Positions 38,231 to 46,280 are shown, counted from the first letter of the stretch. The stretch: 64,000 bases of DNA from Flavobacterium araucananum (GCF_002222055.1 NZ_MUGS01000015.1:1-64000); one strand, 5' to 3'. Notes: generated by a model from the letters alone, not told the origin. Translations and numbers: made by a program.

Positions 38231-38809
38231 TTTCCTTTTAGGCAACTTGGACAATATGAAGATCTAGAGACGGGATTGTATTATAACAGGTTTAGGTATT
38301 ACTCACCCGAGACTGGATTGTACTTATCGCAGGATCCGATTGGATTGCATGGAAATAATCCCAATCTCTATGCCTATACACGAGATACAAATTATTGGGT
38401 AGATATATTAGGGTTAGCACCTTGGGCTAACGGAGGATTTAATCAATGGTTTAATAATGCATCAGTTCAAGATATTATAAATAATAAAGATGCTGTTTCA
38501 GATGCTTTGAGAGCGCCTGGAGGAAAGCATGAAATGTTTCTAGTTTCGATTGCTTCAAAAGCTAAAGAATTAGGATTTACAGCTGAGGATATAAAAAGTA
38601 TGAGTGTCGATACAGACAAAATTACTTTTTCAGGGGTTACAGATAGTGCAGGTAATCTACTTCCTGATGGACCACATCATAATAGTAGAGCAGGAAGACA
38701 TTTTCATAATAAATTAATAAAAGATTTGAATGATGCTACATCAAAACAAGATGCTTTAGATATAATTAAAAGGCATCATGATGCTCATATGAAAATAAAA
38801 TGTAACTAA
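38231..38809 (+). pseudogene. Orphan Rhs C-terminal toxin tip (silent cassette)
   Basis: The frame opens after a stop at 38207-38209. It has no ATG before the conserved part; only a TTG at 38276 could start it. It encodes the last ~40 residues of an Rhs core (GQYEDLETGLYYNRFRYYSP ... DPIGLHGNNPNLYAYTRD) and then a different toxin domain of ~135 residues: GGFNQWFNNASVQDI, GGKHEMFLVSIASKAKELGF, GPHHNSRAGRHFHNKLIKDL and RHHDAHMK. The His-rich pattern suggests a nuclease-type toxin; the family name is uncertain. Bases 38233-38302 repeat 37071-37140 of the full rhs gene in the same frame, so recombination would place this tip on the intact Rhs. It is unlikely to be translated as it stands. Confidence 0.8.
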
Positions 38810-38821
38810 AATATTGAAAAT

Positions 38822-39202
38822 ATGGATTATTTAGATAAAATTTTTTTATGGCTTGGTAAAACAAATAAAAGTCAAAAGCAGTTTGATGAATATTTTGAAT
38901 TAGATTATTCAGAAGATATTGATAATAGAAAAATATGTGGTTTCTGTAAAGATATTGGTAAAAAATGGTATGATGAAGATTTCATAGGTTATCTAAGATT
39001 TAATGAAGAAATGACAGTTCAAACAATTTTAGAGCAAGTGCCAATCAGTCAAGATGATATAGATAAAGTGCTAGATAAGTGTAAAGAATTAAAAATTGAA
39101 TTTGTTAATTCAGTATACTGGTATTCTGGTGAGATAGAAACTCCATCATTTAGTAAAAAATATAATGACTTATCTTACATTGGTGAGTATAATCTTGATT
39201 AG
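38822..39202 (+). CDS. Imm22-like immunity protein for the orphan Rhs tip
   Basis: 126 residues. The start IFLWLGKTNKSQKQFDEYFELDYSED and then FCKDIGKKWYDEDFIGYLRF resemble the Imm22 (formerly DUF4284) immunity family, in which a W-L-G segment and a Y-D-E-D-F segment recur. It is cytoplasmic, acidic, and starts 12 bp after the orphan toxin stop. It may be kept to protect against sibling cells that carry this tip in active form. The family call is by pattern and needs a profile search. Confidence 0.7.
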   Translation: MDYLDKIFLWLGKTNKSQKQFDEYFELDYSEDIDNRKICGFCKDIGKKWYDEDFIGYLRFNEEMTVQTILEQVPISQDDIDKVLDKCKELKIEFVNSVYWYSGEIETPSFSKKYNDLSYIGEYNLD

Positions 39203-39260
39203 GTGATAATACTTCCCTGTCGATGCAAGCTTCTAACTTGTATACTTAAAGTATAAAACA

Positions 39261-39288
39261 ACAAAACCCGCTATTTTGCGGGTTTTGT
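39261..39288 (+). terminator. Terminator after second Rhs immunity gene
   Basis: Perfect 11-bp stem (ACAAAACCCGC / GCGGGTTTTGT) with loop TATTTT. Near-copy of the 38165-38188 hairpin, including the preceding AGTATAAAA and CAACAAAA. Confidence 0.85.
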
Positions 39289-39340
39289 TGTTTATAAGAA
39301 GATTTTAAAAGTCAAAGAAAAGAAAGAAAAAGCAAATAGG

Positions 39341-39490
39341 AAATCAATAAAGCGGTCTCATTCCAGTCGTTCACTTAGTTCCATTCGTCGCTACCAGTCC
39401 CCGCCGCGGCGGGTCCGTTCTCGCTCCTCATTTCACACGTTCACTACCTTACATTCGGTGTGGCTATTTTTATTTTTTTTAGCCGAATAT
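39341..39490. other. GC-rich non-coding patch with palindrome, probable mobile-element scar
   Basis: Between the Rhs cassette and an integrase relic, composition jumps well above the AT-rich surroundings. A perfect 14-bp palindrome, CCCGCCGCGGCGGG, lies at 39400-39413. No reading frame of note is present. The patch is likely foreign or a repeat from elsewhere in the genome. The flanks 39289-39340 and 39491-39537 hold nothing recognisable. Confidence 0.45.
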
Positions 39491-39537
39491 TTGTTCGAAA
39501 CTAGATACGTTCAAAAAATTGCGTCCAAAATGGGTAA

Positions 39538-39747
39538 ATGAATACATTAATTATAAAAGAAAAAGACAAAATGAACTCTTTGTCTATTCATCAGAGTGTT
39601 ATAAAGAACTTACCTAAAACACATGATTTACGTGTGGTTCAGGTCTTTGCAGGACATATGAAAAGCACTACTACTGAAAAATACAGAACCAATAATTTTG
39701 AAGATTTACAAGCCGATATTCACAAACTCCATCCCTTAAATAAATAA
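39538..39747 (+). pseudogene. Remnant of a tyrosine recombinase/integrase (C-terminal end only)
   Basis: 69 codons. The segment SIHQSVIKNLPKTHDLRVV then VFAGHMKSTTTEKYRTNNFEDL and HKLHPLNK resembles the last catalytic helix region of Bacteroidota tyrosine recombinases. There the G-H motif and the later Tyr nucleophile (EKY here) are diagnostic. The N-terminal DNA-binding part and the catalytic Arg box are missing, so it cannot be active. It marks a decayed mobile element beside the toxin cassettes. A tiny second fragment (MGRMPNETLDDDPSVDK, 39778-39830) follows without known meaning. Confidence 0.65.
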
Positions 39748-39868
39748 AATAAGAGGTTTTTATTTCAATTGAAAAAATGGGCAGAATGCCTAATGAAACT
39801 TTAGATGACGATCCATCTGTAGATAAATAACGGGAAAAATAAAATTAAATAGAGGCTTTTTATACCAT

Positions 39869-40501
39869 TTATTTAAACAAAGAATTTAAATTAGTTTGTT
39901 TTTTCTCTTTGAGCTTTTTTACAATTTTCAAAAAAGCTATTGCCGTAATATAGGCATCACCCAATGCGGTGTGACGGTCTTTTTTTGAAATATCAAATTT
40001 GTCTGCCAGATCATCCAGTGTATAATGGTCTTTTCGCTCAAACAAATGCGATTTTATTAAGGTCTTTTTATATAAAATGGCAGTGTCTAAACGTTTATTG
40101 GTCAATGCAGGTAAGCCATTTCGTTCTAATGCTTTATTGATCATCGTAATATCAAAAATAGTATGGTGCGCAATGATAATAGCATCTCCCAAAAAAGCCA
40201 GAAACTGTTGCAACGCTTCCAATTCGGTTGGGCGTTGTATGACAAAAGCTTTTAGAATACCATGAATCTGAGCCGTCGATTTGTCGTAATGATCTTGTTC
40301 AGGATAAACCTCGAAACTATCCTGAATAGCAATTGTTCCGTTTTGCAGGATCAGGGCGCCAATGCATAATATGCGGTCAGTATCATAATCAAAGCCCGTA
40401 GTTTCAGTATCCAAAACGACAAACCGGGTTTCTTCGATACTACTATTTTCATCAAAGAGATTTTCTTCTTTTTTCCAAAAATTAAATATACTCTTTATCA
40501 T
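39869..40501 (-). CDS. DnaQ-type 3'-5' exonuclease
   Basis: 210 residues, DEDDh superfamily. Exo I is FVVLDTETTGFDYDTDRIL (Asp, Glu), Exo II includes IIAHHTIFDITMINKAL (Asp), Exo III is DRHTALGDAYITAIAFL (His, Asp). All four acidic residues and the His are visible. The family covers the epsilon proofreading subunit and related DNA or RNA trimming enzymes. Its gene overlaps the upstream DUF294 gene by 4 bp, so the two are translationally coupled. The pairing suggests a dedicated role rather than replication proofreading. Confidence 0.88.
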   Translation of the reverse strand: MIKSIFNFWKKEENLFDENSSIEETRFVVLDTETTGFDYDTDRILCIGALILQNGTIAIQDSFEVYPEQDHYDKSTAQIHGILKAFVIQRPTELEALQQFLAFLGDAIIIAHHTIFDITMINKALERNGLPALTNKRLDTAILYKKTLIKSHLFERKDHYTLDDLADKFDISKKDRHTALGDAYITAIAFLKIVKKLKEKKQTNLNSLFK

Positions 40502-42417
40502 ACCAGGTTTGAAACATTAAAACGAACCGAAATTAATTCCTGAAGTTCCTTGATGGTTTTAAAAGTTCTTTTTAGTTTAATTTTTTCCATTTTTGATAAC
40601 GATTCCAATGCAATAAACTGGCCTGAATCATGGTGCAAAAGCCCTTGTTTGGTTCTAAATTTCAGCAAAGCCTTAAACGAATACGAACACGAGAGGTATA
40701 ACTCTCTGTTGTTAGGTTCTAACTCGGCTAATTTTTCGAATCGTTCAGCAGTATTGCTTATCGACTTGACCGAATGGGATAAAATCAAAACACGTGCAGC
40801 ATCTGTCAAGGGCATCAAAGCCCTTCTTTTAATATCAAAGTGATCTTTATTGGCTCCGTCTTGTTCTACCAGAAACTGCCTGAAAAATCCTGTTGGCGAC
40901 GGACTTTGCAAAGCTCCACTAACGAGGTGAACGTAAAATATAGGGTTTGCCTTTACATGTTCAAAAATAGATTCTGAGAGTTCATCAACAATTGCGGCGT
41001 CGCCATACGTCAAACTATAATCGAAGAATATAAAAGAAAGTAAAACTTCATTTTTTCCCGGATTTGTAATCCAGTGGTGTACCTGGTTTTTCCATTCTTC
41101 CAGGCTCATACACCATTTTGGGTTCGATGCCATCATCTCGGCAGGACAGTAATCATAGCCTATTTCAAAAAGTCCTTTATTGACCAGAGCTGCAAATTTT
41201 AAAAAATATACTTTTGTTTCCTCCTTAAAAACGTCAGAGACATTTTCATAAACAATCGCATTATCCTGATCCGTATGCAACATTTGTTCGCTTCGGCCTT
41301 GGCTTCCTAAAGCAAGCCATGCAAATTTTACAGGAGGTGCACTGCTCATTTTGTCTAGCGAAATTTCGATAACACGAGTCGTACAAGCTTCATTAAGCTC
41401 GGTTATAATTTTTGAAATCAATGTCATTGGGATATTTTGGTCTAAATATCCTTGAAGCAATTGCATGATTCTGGCGCGAATAGGTTTTATTTCCTTCGTT
41501 TTTTTAACCCTTTTTAGTGCTTTGATCAATACAGCAGGATTGTTGCCCAACGCCACCATTACATCATGTTTAGACAAAATACCAACCGCCTTTGTGTTTA
41601 TTGTTCCGTCTTTGGTCAGGCACAGGTAGCTAATGTTACTTTTCATCATGGCCATTTGCGCCTCTGTCACGGTCATTTTTTTAGGATAGGTAACTACAGG
41701 TTTGGTCATTATAGTCTCGGCAGTAGTCAGGATCGAATAATCGCCGGTAACAATTTTATTGCGTAAATCTTTATCCGTAATAATTCCTATTGGCAACATT
41801 TCGTCTACAATAAGTACGGCACCCACTTTTTTTTGGGTCATGATTTTGGCAATATCTCTCGCAGTGGTAGAAGGAGTACAGGTAACAATTTTTTTAGAAT
41901 ATTTTATGGGTTGCAGATCAAAGGAATCCCTTTCGGCATTATGATTTTCATGCAGTAAATCATCTCCATATAATTTATCCTTATGAATATCCGAATATGG
42001 ATTTCGGGTGTTGGAGGCATAACTTTCGATTAAAAAATTACCAACCGTTCTGTTTTCAAGCGCATAAGGTTTAAAAACGGCAATGGGTATCGCATACAAG
42101 ATGGTTTCTTCGTGTGCGACAGCTTCCATAATATAATTTTCCTGTGCCAAAAGCGGGCGCAATCCAAAAATATCGCCTTCGTCACACATGTCTAAAACAG
42201 CATTTTTAGGACTTTTTTTAAGCGCAACAGCACCTTTATGAACGACATAAAAGGAGTCATGAGTTTTGTCGTTTTCGGCAAAAATCACGGCATCTTTATC
42301 CTTATAAACAATAGAAATTTGTTCAGATAGTTTTTCTAAATCCTTTTGATTCAAAAAGCTAAAAGGAGGGAAGCTTTTTAAGAAGTCTGCAACTCGATGC
42401 GAAATGGTATTTTTCAT
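40498..42417 (-). CDS. cNMP-binding / CBS / DUF294 nucleotidyltransferase-like protein
   Basis: 639 residues, cytoplasmic, four parts. A cyclic-nucleotide-binding-like domain spans about 15-125 (VIFAENDKTHDSFYVVHKGAVAL, EGDIFGLRPLL). A pair of CBS domains spans about 170-295 (TARDIAKIMTQKKVGAVLIVD, IGIITDKDLRNKI). A DUF294 nucleotidyltransferase-like domain follows (WLALGSQGRSEQMLHTDQDNAIVY, with G-S-x-G-R-x-E and D-x-D), then a DUF294 C-terminal substrate-sensing domain. The architecture suggests a GlnD-like signalling enzyme controlled by nucleotides. Its target is unknown. It is the first gene of a two-gene unit with the exonuclease. Confidence 0.85.
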   Translation of the reverse strand: MKNTISHRVADFLKSFPPFSFLNQKDLEKLSEQISIVYKDKDAVIFAENDKTHDSFYVVHKGAVALKKSPKNAVLDMCDEGDIFGLRPLLAQENYIMEAVAHEETILYAIPIAVFKPYALENRTVGNFLIESYASNTRNPYSDIHKDKLYGDDLLHENHNAERDSFDLQPIKYSKKIVTCTPSTTARDIAKIMTQKKVGAVLIVDEMLPIGIITDKDLRNKIVTGDYSILTTAETIMTKPVVTYPKKMTVTEAQMAMMKSNISYLCLTKDGTINTKAVGILSKHDVMVALGNNPAVLIKALKRVKKTKEIKPIRARIMQLLQGYLDQNIPMTLISKIITELNEACTTRVIEISLDKMSSAPPVKFAWLALGSQGRSEQMLHTDQDNAIVYENVSDVFKEETKVYFLKFAALVNKGLFEIGYDYCPAEMMASNPKWCMSLEEWKNQVHHWITNPGKNEVLLSFIFFDYSLTYGDAAIVDELSESIFEHVKANPIFYVHLVSGALQSPSPTGFFRQFLVEQDGANKDHFDIKRRALMPLTDAARVLILSHSVKSISNTAERFEKLAELEPNNRELYLSCSYSFKALLKFRTKQGLLHHDSGQFIALESLSKMEKIKLKRTFKTIKELQELISVRFNVSNLV

Positions 42418-42435
42418 GCCTAAGATTTAGGTTAG

Positions 42436-42807
42436 TTACTCCACTTTTACAACCGTTCCGCGTTGCTTTTGGTCAGAACCAACCATTCCAAATTCAAATG
42501 TATAAGAATCTTTAGAAGTTGTCAGGATCTTCATACTGATCGCTTTTTCTTCGGCCATGTTTTTTGGGTGTTTTTTTTGCAGGATATATTCGCAATCACT
42601 TACCCAGCGTACTGTTGATGTATCTGTTTTTCCTTCAAAAGTTTCTATTTCGATACCATCTTTTCGCTCAAATACCGTTGTTTTTTTTACGCCATTTACA
42701 TTAAATTCAAACTTGAATTTTCCGGTTTTAAAATCTTTGCAATTATGCTCAGCGTCATAACAAGATACTAAAGCTAATAAGGGTAATAAGAATATAATTT
42801 TTTTCAT
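42436..42807 (-). CDS. Small lipoprotein of unknown function
   Basis: 123 residues. Lipoprotein signal peptide KKIIFLLPLLALVSC with Cys17, then a ~105-residue beta-rich domain (GKFKFEFNVNGVKKTTVFERKDG, DSYTFEFGMVGSDQKQRGTV). Related flavobacterial proteins have sometimes been labelled 'DNA topoisomerase IV', which nothing in this sequence supports. It is likely anchored to the periplasmic face of a membrane. It starts 38 bp downstream of a DinB-like gene on the same strand. Confidence 0.7.
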   Translation of the reverse strand: MKKIIFLLPLLALVSCYDAEHNCKDFKTGKFKFEFNVNGVKKTTVFERKDGIEIETFEGKTDTSTVRWVSDCEYILQKKHPKNMAEEKAISMKILTTSKDSYTFEFGMVGSDQKQRGTVVKVE

Positions 42808-42845
42808 TTTAAATAATTTGTTTTTTTAGGAGCTAATCCTGCTTT

Positions 42846-43421
42846 TCATTGCAATCTTTTTAATTCTTCATCGGTAAAGTTCTTGATTTCTTTTTCTTTG
42901 GCAAACTTTTCGGCATTGTAATTTCCGGATTTATTTCTGGGAATTGATAAACTGTCCCAATGTGTATTTTTTAGTTGTTTGGCATAAAAAACAATTTGTC
43001 CAATATGATAGGGATAATGTGCCAGTTGGCGATTGATTGCCTCAATAACCGTATGACCTTCATTGCGAATATAGATAATATCAGATAGTTGTTCCGGTTT
43101 TAAGCTTTGCAAAGCATCAAGAAAACAATCCCAGCCTTTGTTCCAGACTCGTAAAACTTCGTCTGCGGATTGTAAATCATTTTCAAATTCGGCATCACGA
43201 TTACGCCATTCTTTTTCACCATCAGACGTTAGAAAGTCTGTCCAGCGGGAGAGCATATTACCTGATATATGTTTAATTATAGTAGTAATACTGTTGGTGT
43301 CTTCATTGACAGCGACAAAAAGCTGATCGGGCTCTAATTGAGCAAGAGCTTTCTCACCCAGCATTTTATAATATAAAAACTGTTTTTTTACACTTTCTAA
43401 GTAAGATACATTTGCCTCCAT
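42846..43421 (-). CDS. DinB-superfamily protein (DUF1572-like)
   Basis: 191 residues, helical. NSITTIIKHISGNMLSRWTDFLTSDGEKEW, TVIEAINRQLAHYPYHIGQIVFYAKQL and the last segment contain the scattered histidines expected of the metal-binding four-helix DinB/YfiT fold (His in IKHISGN, and HYPYHIGQI). Members act as thiol-dependent transferases in some bacteria, but the activity here is unknown. It starts 27 bp downstream of a pentapeptide-repeat gene, all on the minus strand. Confidence 0.8.
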   Translation of the reverse strand: MEANVSYLESVKKQFLYYKMLGEKALAQLEPDQLFVAVNEDTNSITTIIKHISGNMLSRWTDFLTSDGEKEWRNRDAEFENDLQSADEVLRVWNKGWDCFLDALQSLKPEQLSDIIYIRNEGHTVIEAINRQLAHYPYHIGQIVFYAKQLKNTHWDSLSIPRNKSGNYNAEKFAKEKEIKNFTDEELKRLQ

Positions 43422-43448
43422 AAATTAGGTGTTGTAAATCATTATCGA

Positions 43449-44021
43449 TTAGACTATTTTAATATCATATTTGTCCAGAAGTCCTACAATTCCCTGGGTC
43501 GAAAACTGAGCTTTTCGCATGGGATTAAATTCCGGATCTATTTTATAATTGTATGCGGTTCTAAAATCGACACTTGCCAATTGTGTATCGTTAAAAATAG
43601 CACCTTCTAAATTGCAGTTGTCAAATACAGAACTTGTCAAATTGCATCCTATAAAAGTAACGTCTCGCAAAGACGAATTGATAAATTTAGTTTTTGGCAT
43701 TTTTTTATTCGAAAAAGCAGCGTAATCCAATGCTGTTTCTTCAAAATAAACCTGAAATAAAAAATCGTCACATTCGTTAAAAGCGATTCCTAAAAGTTTG
43801 CAATTTTTAAAAGTTACGTTTTTTAGGCTCGTACCCAATAAACTGGTCATTGATAGATTGCAATCGATAAATTCGCAATCTAAAAAAGTATTGTAAGCAA
43901 AATTACTGTTTGAAAGGTCACAGTTTTTAAAAACACAATCTTCAAACTCCCTATTGTTTATTTTTTTATCGATATAAGTGACTTTCTCGAAGGTTTTTTG
44001 AATGTTAATTAGACTTTCCAT
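43449..44021 (-). CDS. Pentapeptide-repeat protein
   Basis: 190 residues. Successive A(D/N)LXX-type repeats run through most of it: FEDCVFKNCDLSNSNF, FLDCEFIDCNLSMTSL, SLKNVTFKNCKL, SSLRDVTFIGCNL, SVFDNCNLEGAIF. This predicts a right-handed quadrilateral beta helix. Some such proteins (Qnr/MfpA type) mimic DNA and protect type II topoisomerases from quinolones; others have no known role. This one has the Qnr-like size and Cys-rich repeats, but resistance cannot be claimed from sequence alone. Confidence 0.8.
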   Translation of the reverse strand: MESLINIQKTFEKVTYIDKKINNREFEDCVFKNCDLSNSNFAYNTFLDCEFIDCNLSMTSLLGTSLKNVTFKNCKLLGIAFNECDDFLFQVYFEETALDYAAFSNKKMPKTKFINSSLRDVTFIGCNLTSSVFDNCNLEGAIFNDTQLASVDFRTAYNYKIDPEFNPMRKAQFSTQGIVGLLDKYDIKIV

Positions 44022-44079
44022 GAATGTTTTATTGGGGAGTTATTAAGGTAAAAAGGGATACTAAAATTAATTAGAAGCT

Positions 44080-44112
44080 AAACCTAACAGGTTTTTAAAA
44101 CCTGTTAGGTTT
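44080..44112. repeat. Perfect inverted repeat, probable terminator
   Basis: The 14-bp arms (AAACCTAACAGGTT / AACCTGTTAGGTTT) separated by TTTAA form a strong hairpin between the minus-strand DUF6095-like gene and the pentapeptide-repeat gene. It resembles a dispersed flavobacterial palindrome as much as a classic terminator, since the T tract is short. Confidence 0.55.
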
Positions 44113-44134
44113 GATGCTTGTTATAAAAACTTTA

Positions 44135-44356
44135 TTAGTCGTTAAACAACCCTTTCATGATGACTTTCAATCCGTAGAAAATTAAAAACATAGCACTTAA
44201 ACAAGCTGTAATACCAATTCCTAAAACTAGATAATGCCAATTGGTATGCTGATTCATAAAAGCATTATAAATCAACGAGGGACCAATAAATAAAAGAGGC
44301 AACGAGCCTGATAAATATTTAATTCCTTTTCCTAGTAATTCTTTATTTGTTGCCAT
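44135..44356 (-). CDS. Small two-helix membrane protein (DUF6095-like)
   Basis: 73 residues with two transmembrane helices (GSLPLLFIGPSLIYNAFM and YLVLGIGITACLSAMFLIFYGLKVI) and short polar ends. The pattern matches small conserved flavobacterial proteins labelled DUF6095. The function is unknown. It lies about 130 bp downstream of murQ on the same strand. Confidence 0.7.
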   Translation of the reverse strand: MATNKELLGKGIKYLSGSLPLLFIGPSLIYNAFMNQHTNWHYLVLGIGITACLSAMFLIFYGLKVIMKGLFND

Positions 44357-44486
44357 TTTTTAATTTTGTTTTGAAAAGTTTCAAATTTGCTTCGCCAGTT
44401 CGATTTTCAGTCCCGTTTCAGGTTTCAAACTTTGTAGTTAAATCTTAAGCTGTCAAACCAGATTTTACCTTTTACAGAAACCCTTT

Positions 44487-45299
44487 TTACTTTTTATAAT
44501 TGTCGACAGCATTTCGTACGCTGCCGTATTTTTTGAGTAATTCGCTTGCTACATCATACGAAACGGGAATTTCGCCCATAATCATCTTAACGCCGCGATC
44601 TACTAATTTTATATTGCTTAATTGCATGTCGACCATTTTGTTGCCTTTTACTTTTCCCAGCTGAATCATGGCAGCGGTCGAAATCATATTAAGGACTAAT
44701 TTTTGGGCTGTTCCGGCTTTCATTCTGGAACTTCCGGTTACAAATTCAGGCCCTACAACAACTTCTACAGGAAATTGTGCGGTAAGTGCCAACGGACTTC
44801 CGGCATTGCAGGTTATGCAACCTGTAACGATATTATTTTGATTGCAGGTTTCCAGACCACCAATAACATAGGGTGTTGTTCCCGATGCGGCAATGCCTAT
44901 AACGACATCATTTTTTTGTATTGCATTGGCTTGCAAATCGATCCAGGCTTGTTGGGCATCATCTTCGGCATTTTCTACAGCACGACGAATCGCAGTGTCG
45001 CCACCGGCAATAATACCGTTTACTAAATCAAATGGAACTCCAAAAGTAGGAGGGCATTCTGAGGCATCTACAACACCTAAACGACCTGATGTTCCGGCTC
45101 CGATATAAAATAAGCGTCCGCCTAATTTTAGTTTAGCAACGACTTGTGCTACTAAAGCTTCTATTTGAGGAATTGCTTTTTCGACAGCGTCAGGAACGGT
45201 TTTGTCTTCTTGATTGATATTGGTCAATAATTCTTGTACAGACATTTTTTCTAAATGTTCGTATTTCGAGGATTGTTCTGTAGTTTTGGTAAAGGTCAT
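44487..45299 (-). CDS. murQ: N-acetylmuramic acid 6-phosphate etherase
   Basis: 270 residues, slightly shorter than the usual ~300. It splits MurNAc-6-phosphate into GlcNAc-6-phosphate and lactate in cell-wall recycling, in the cytoplasm. SIS-domain signature: RLFYIGAGTSGRLGVVDASECPPTFG, GIIAGGDTAIRRAVENAEDD (with the catalytic Glu region) and PEFVTGSSRMKAGTAQKLVLNM. It is in the same direction as the small DUF6095-like gene but with no further recycling genes beside it. Confidence 0.93.
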   Translation of the reverse strand: MTFTKTTEQSSKYEHLEKMSVQELLTNINQEDKTVPDAVEKAIPQIEALVAQVVAKLKLGGRLFYIGAGTSGRLGVVDASECPPTFGVPFDLVNGIIAGGDTAIRRAVENAEDDAQQAWIDLQANAIQKNDVVIGIAASGTTPYVIGGLETCNQNNIVTGCITCNAGSPLALTAQFPVEVVVGPEFVTGSSRMKAGTAQKLVLNMISTAAMIQLGKVKGNKMVDMQLSNIKLVDRGVKMIMGEIPVSYDVASELLKKYGSVRNAVDNYKK

Positions 45300-45517
45300 T
45301 TTTGTTTTTTAGGTTCTAAGTTGCTATCGCAAAGCTTTAAGACAAAGTTACAAAGTTTTTTGAATCTCCTGAAAATGATTTTTACGCTATACTATATTGC
45401 GTGAAGGGTAAAGGCGGTATCTCCCGATTTAGAAAAACAAGGCTTTTTATCCGTAGTTTTTGTTTATTAGGAATTAAGCCGAAGACCCGAGCCGCATTTT
45501 TGCGGGACACGTCCAGA
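45300..45517. other. Intergenic region with degenerate copy of the local repeat
   Basis: 218 bp between murQ and the ZIP transporter. It includes AAGACAAAGTTACAAAG near 45339, similar in style to the GGTTCAAAGG-type dispersed repeats seen at 48357, 53499 and 59660. No gene is evident. Confidence 0.35.
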
Positions 45518-46186
45518 TTATAAAAAGAATGCCAGCAGGATTCCCAGAACAATCATAGAAACTTTGGCTACGTTAAATTTATGTCCCTCGCTGCTTTCAA
45601 AAATAATGGTCGAAGAGATATGAAATAAAATACCAATGACAATTGCGGTAATCTCTGTATAATATTCGTTTAGAAAAGGCAGGTATTCAGCTGCAATTGT
45701 GCCAAGCGGTGTCATCAGAGCAAAAGAAAGCATGAAAACAAAAATGGCTTTTTTATTCAGGTTTGCATTGATAAAAAACGTGGTCAGAATTACTGCAATT
45801 GGCAGGTGATGAATGGCAATACCCAATGCTAAACCATGATGATGACTTACCGGAAAACCTTCTAAAAAGGCATGAATACACAAACTTATAAAAAGTAACC
45901 ACGGGATCTGACTCATTTGTGCATGTCCGTGAACGTGCCCGTGTTCAGCTCCTTTTGAGAAAAATTCTAAGATGATCTGAAATAAGATTCCGACCATAAT
46001 AAAGATACCAATATTATGATTGTGTGTTTCGTAAACTTCAGGTAATAGATGCATTACGGTTAACGAAAGTAAAAATGAACCGCTAAAAGCAAGCAATAGT
46101 TTTAGATTGGTTTTGCTTTTTGGTTTTAAAAACAAAGCCACAATATACCCTAAAAGTACAGAAAATAAAGGTAGTAAGTAATTCAT
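45518..46186 (-). CDS. ZIP-family metal transporter
   Basis: 222 residues. About seven to eight transmembrane segments are visible. A cytoplasmic-loop His cluster (GAEHGHVHGHAQMS) follows the third one. The metal-site helices are FISLCIHAFLEGFPVSHHHG and LALGIAIHHLPIAVIL, containing the H-x-x-x-E and H-H-x-P residues typical of ZIP proteins. It would import zinc or another divalent metal, including Fe or Mn. No metal-responsive regulator lies nearby. Confidence 0.85.
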   Translation of the reverse strand: MNYLLPLFSVLLGYIVALFLKPKSKTNLKLLLAFSGSFLLSLTVMHLLPEVYETHNHNIGIFIMVGILFQIILEFFSKGAEHGHVHGHAQMSQIPWLLFISLCIHAFLEGFPVSHHHGLALGIAIHHLPIAVILTTFFINANLNKKAIFVFMLSFALMTPLGTIAAEYLPFLNEYYTEITAIVIGILFHISSTIIFESSEGHKFNVAKVSMIVLGILLAFFL

Positions 46187-46195
46187 CCGGTTTTG

Positions 46196-46270
46196 GTTTA
46201 ATCGTTGATTTGTTTAATCACTTAATTGTTGTTTAGTTCGCTTGGCGATTAAACAAATCAACGATTAAAC
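46196..46270. repeat. Perfect 24-bp inverted repeat with 27-bp spacer
   Basis: Arms at 46196-46219 and 46247-46270 are exact reverse complements (one arm begins GTTTAATCGTTGATTTG). They lie between the methyltransferase stop (46281) and the ZIP gene start (46186). A long cruciform or hairpin could form in RNA; it may terminate the methyltransferase transcript. The related motif TTTAATC recurs inside the loop. Confidence 0.7.
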
Positions 46271-46280
46271 AATTAAACAG

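Noticed and set aside
42436..42807. Reading the 123-residue lipoprotein as a DNA topoisomerase IV protein
   Set aside because: Similar flavobacterial proteins sometimes carry that label, but this one has a lipoprotein signal and none of the topoisomerase motifs.
44703..45108. Plus-strand ORFs opposite murQ
   Set aside because: Antisense to the conserved SIS domain; no independent evidence of coding.
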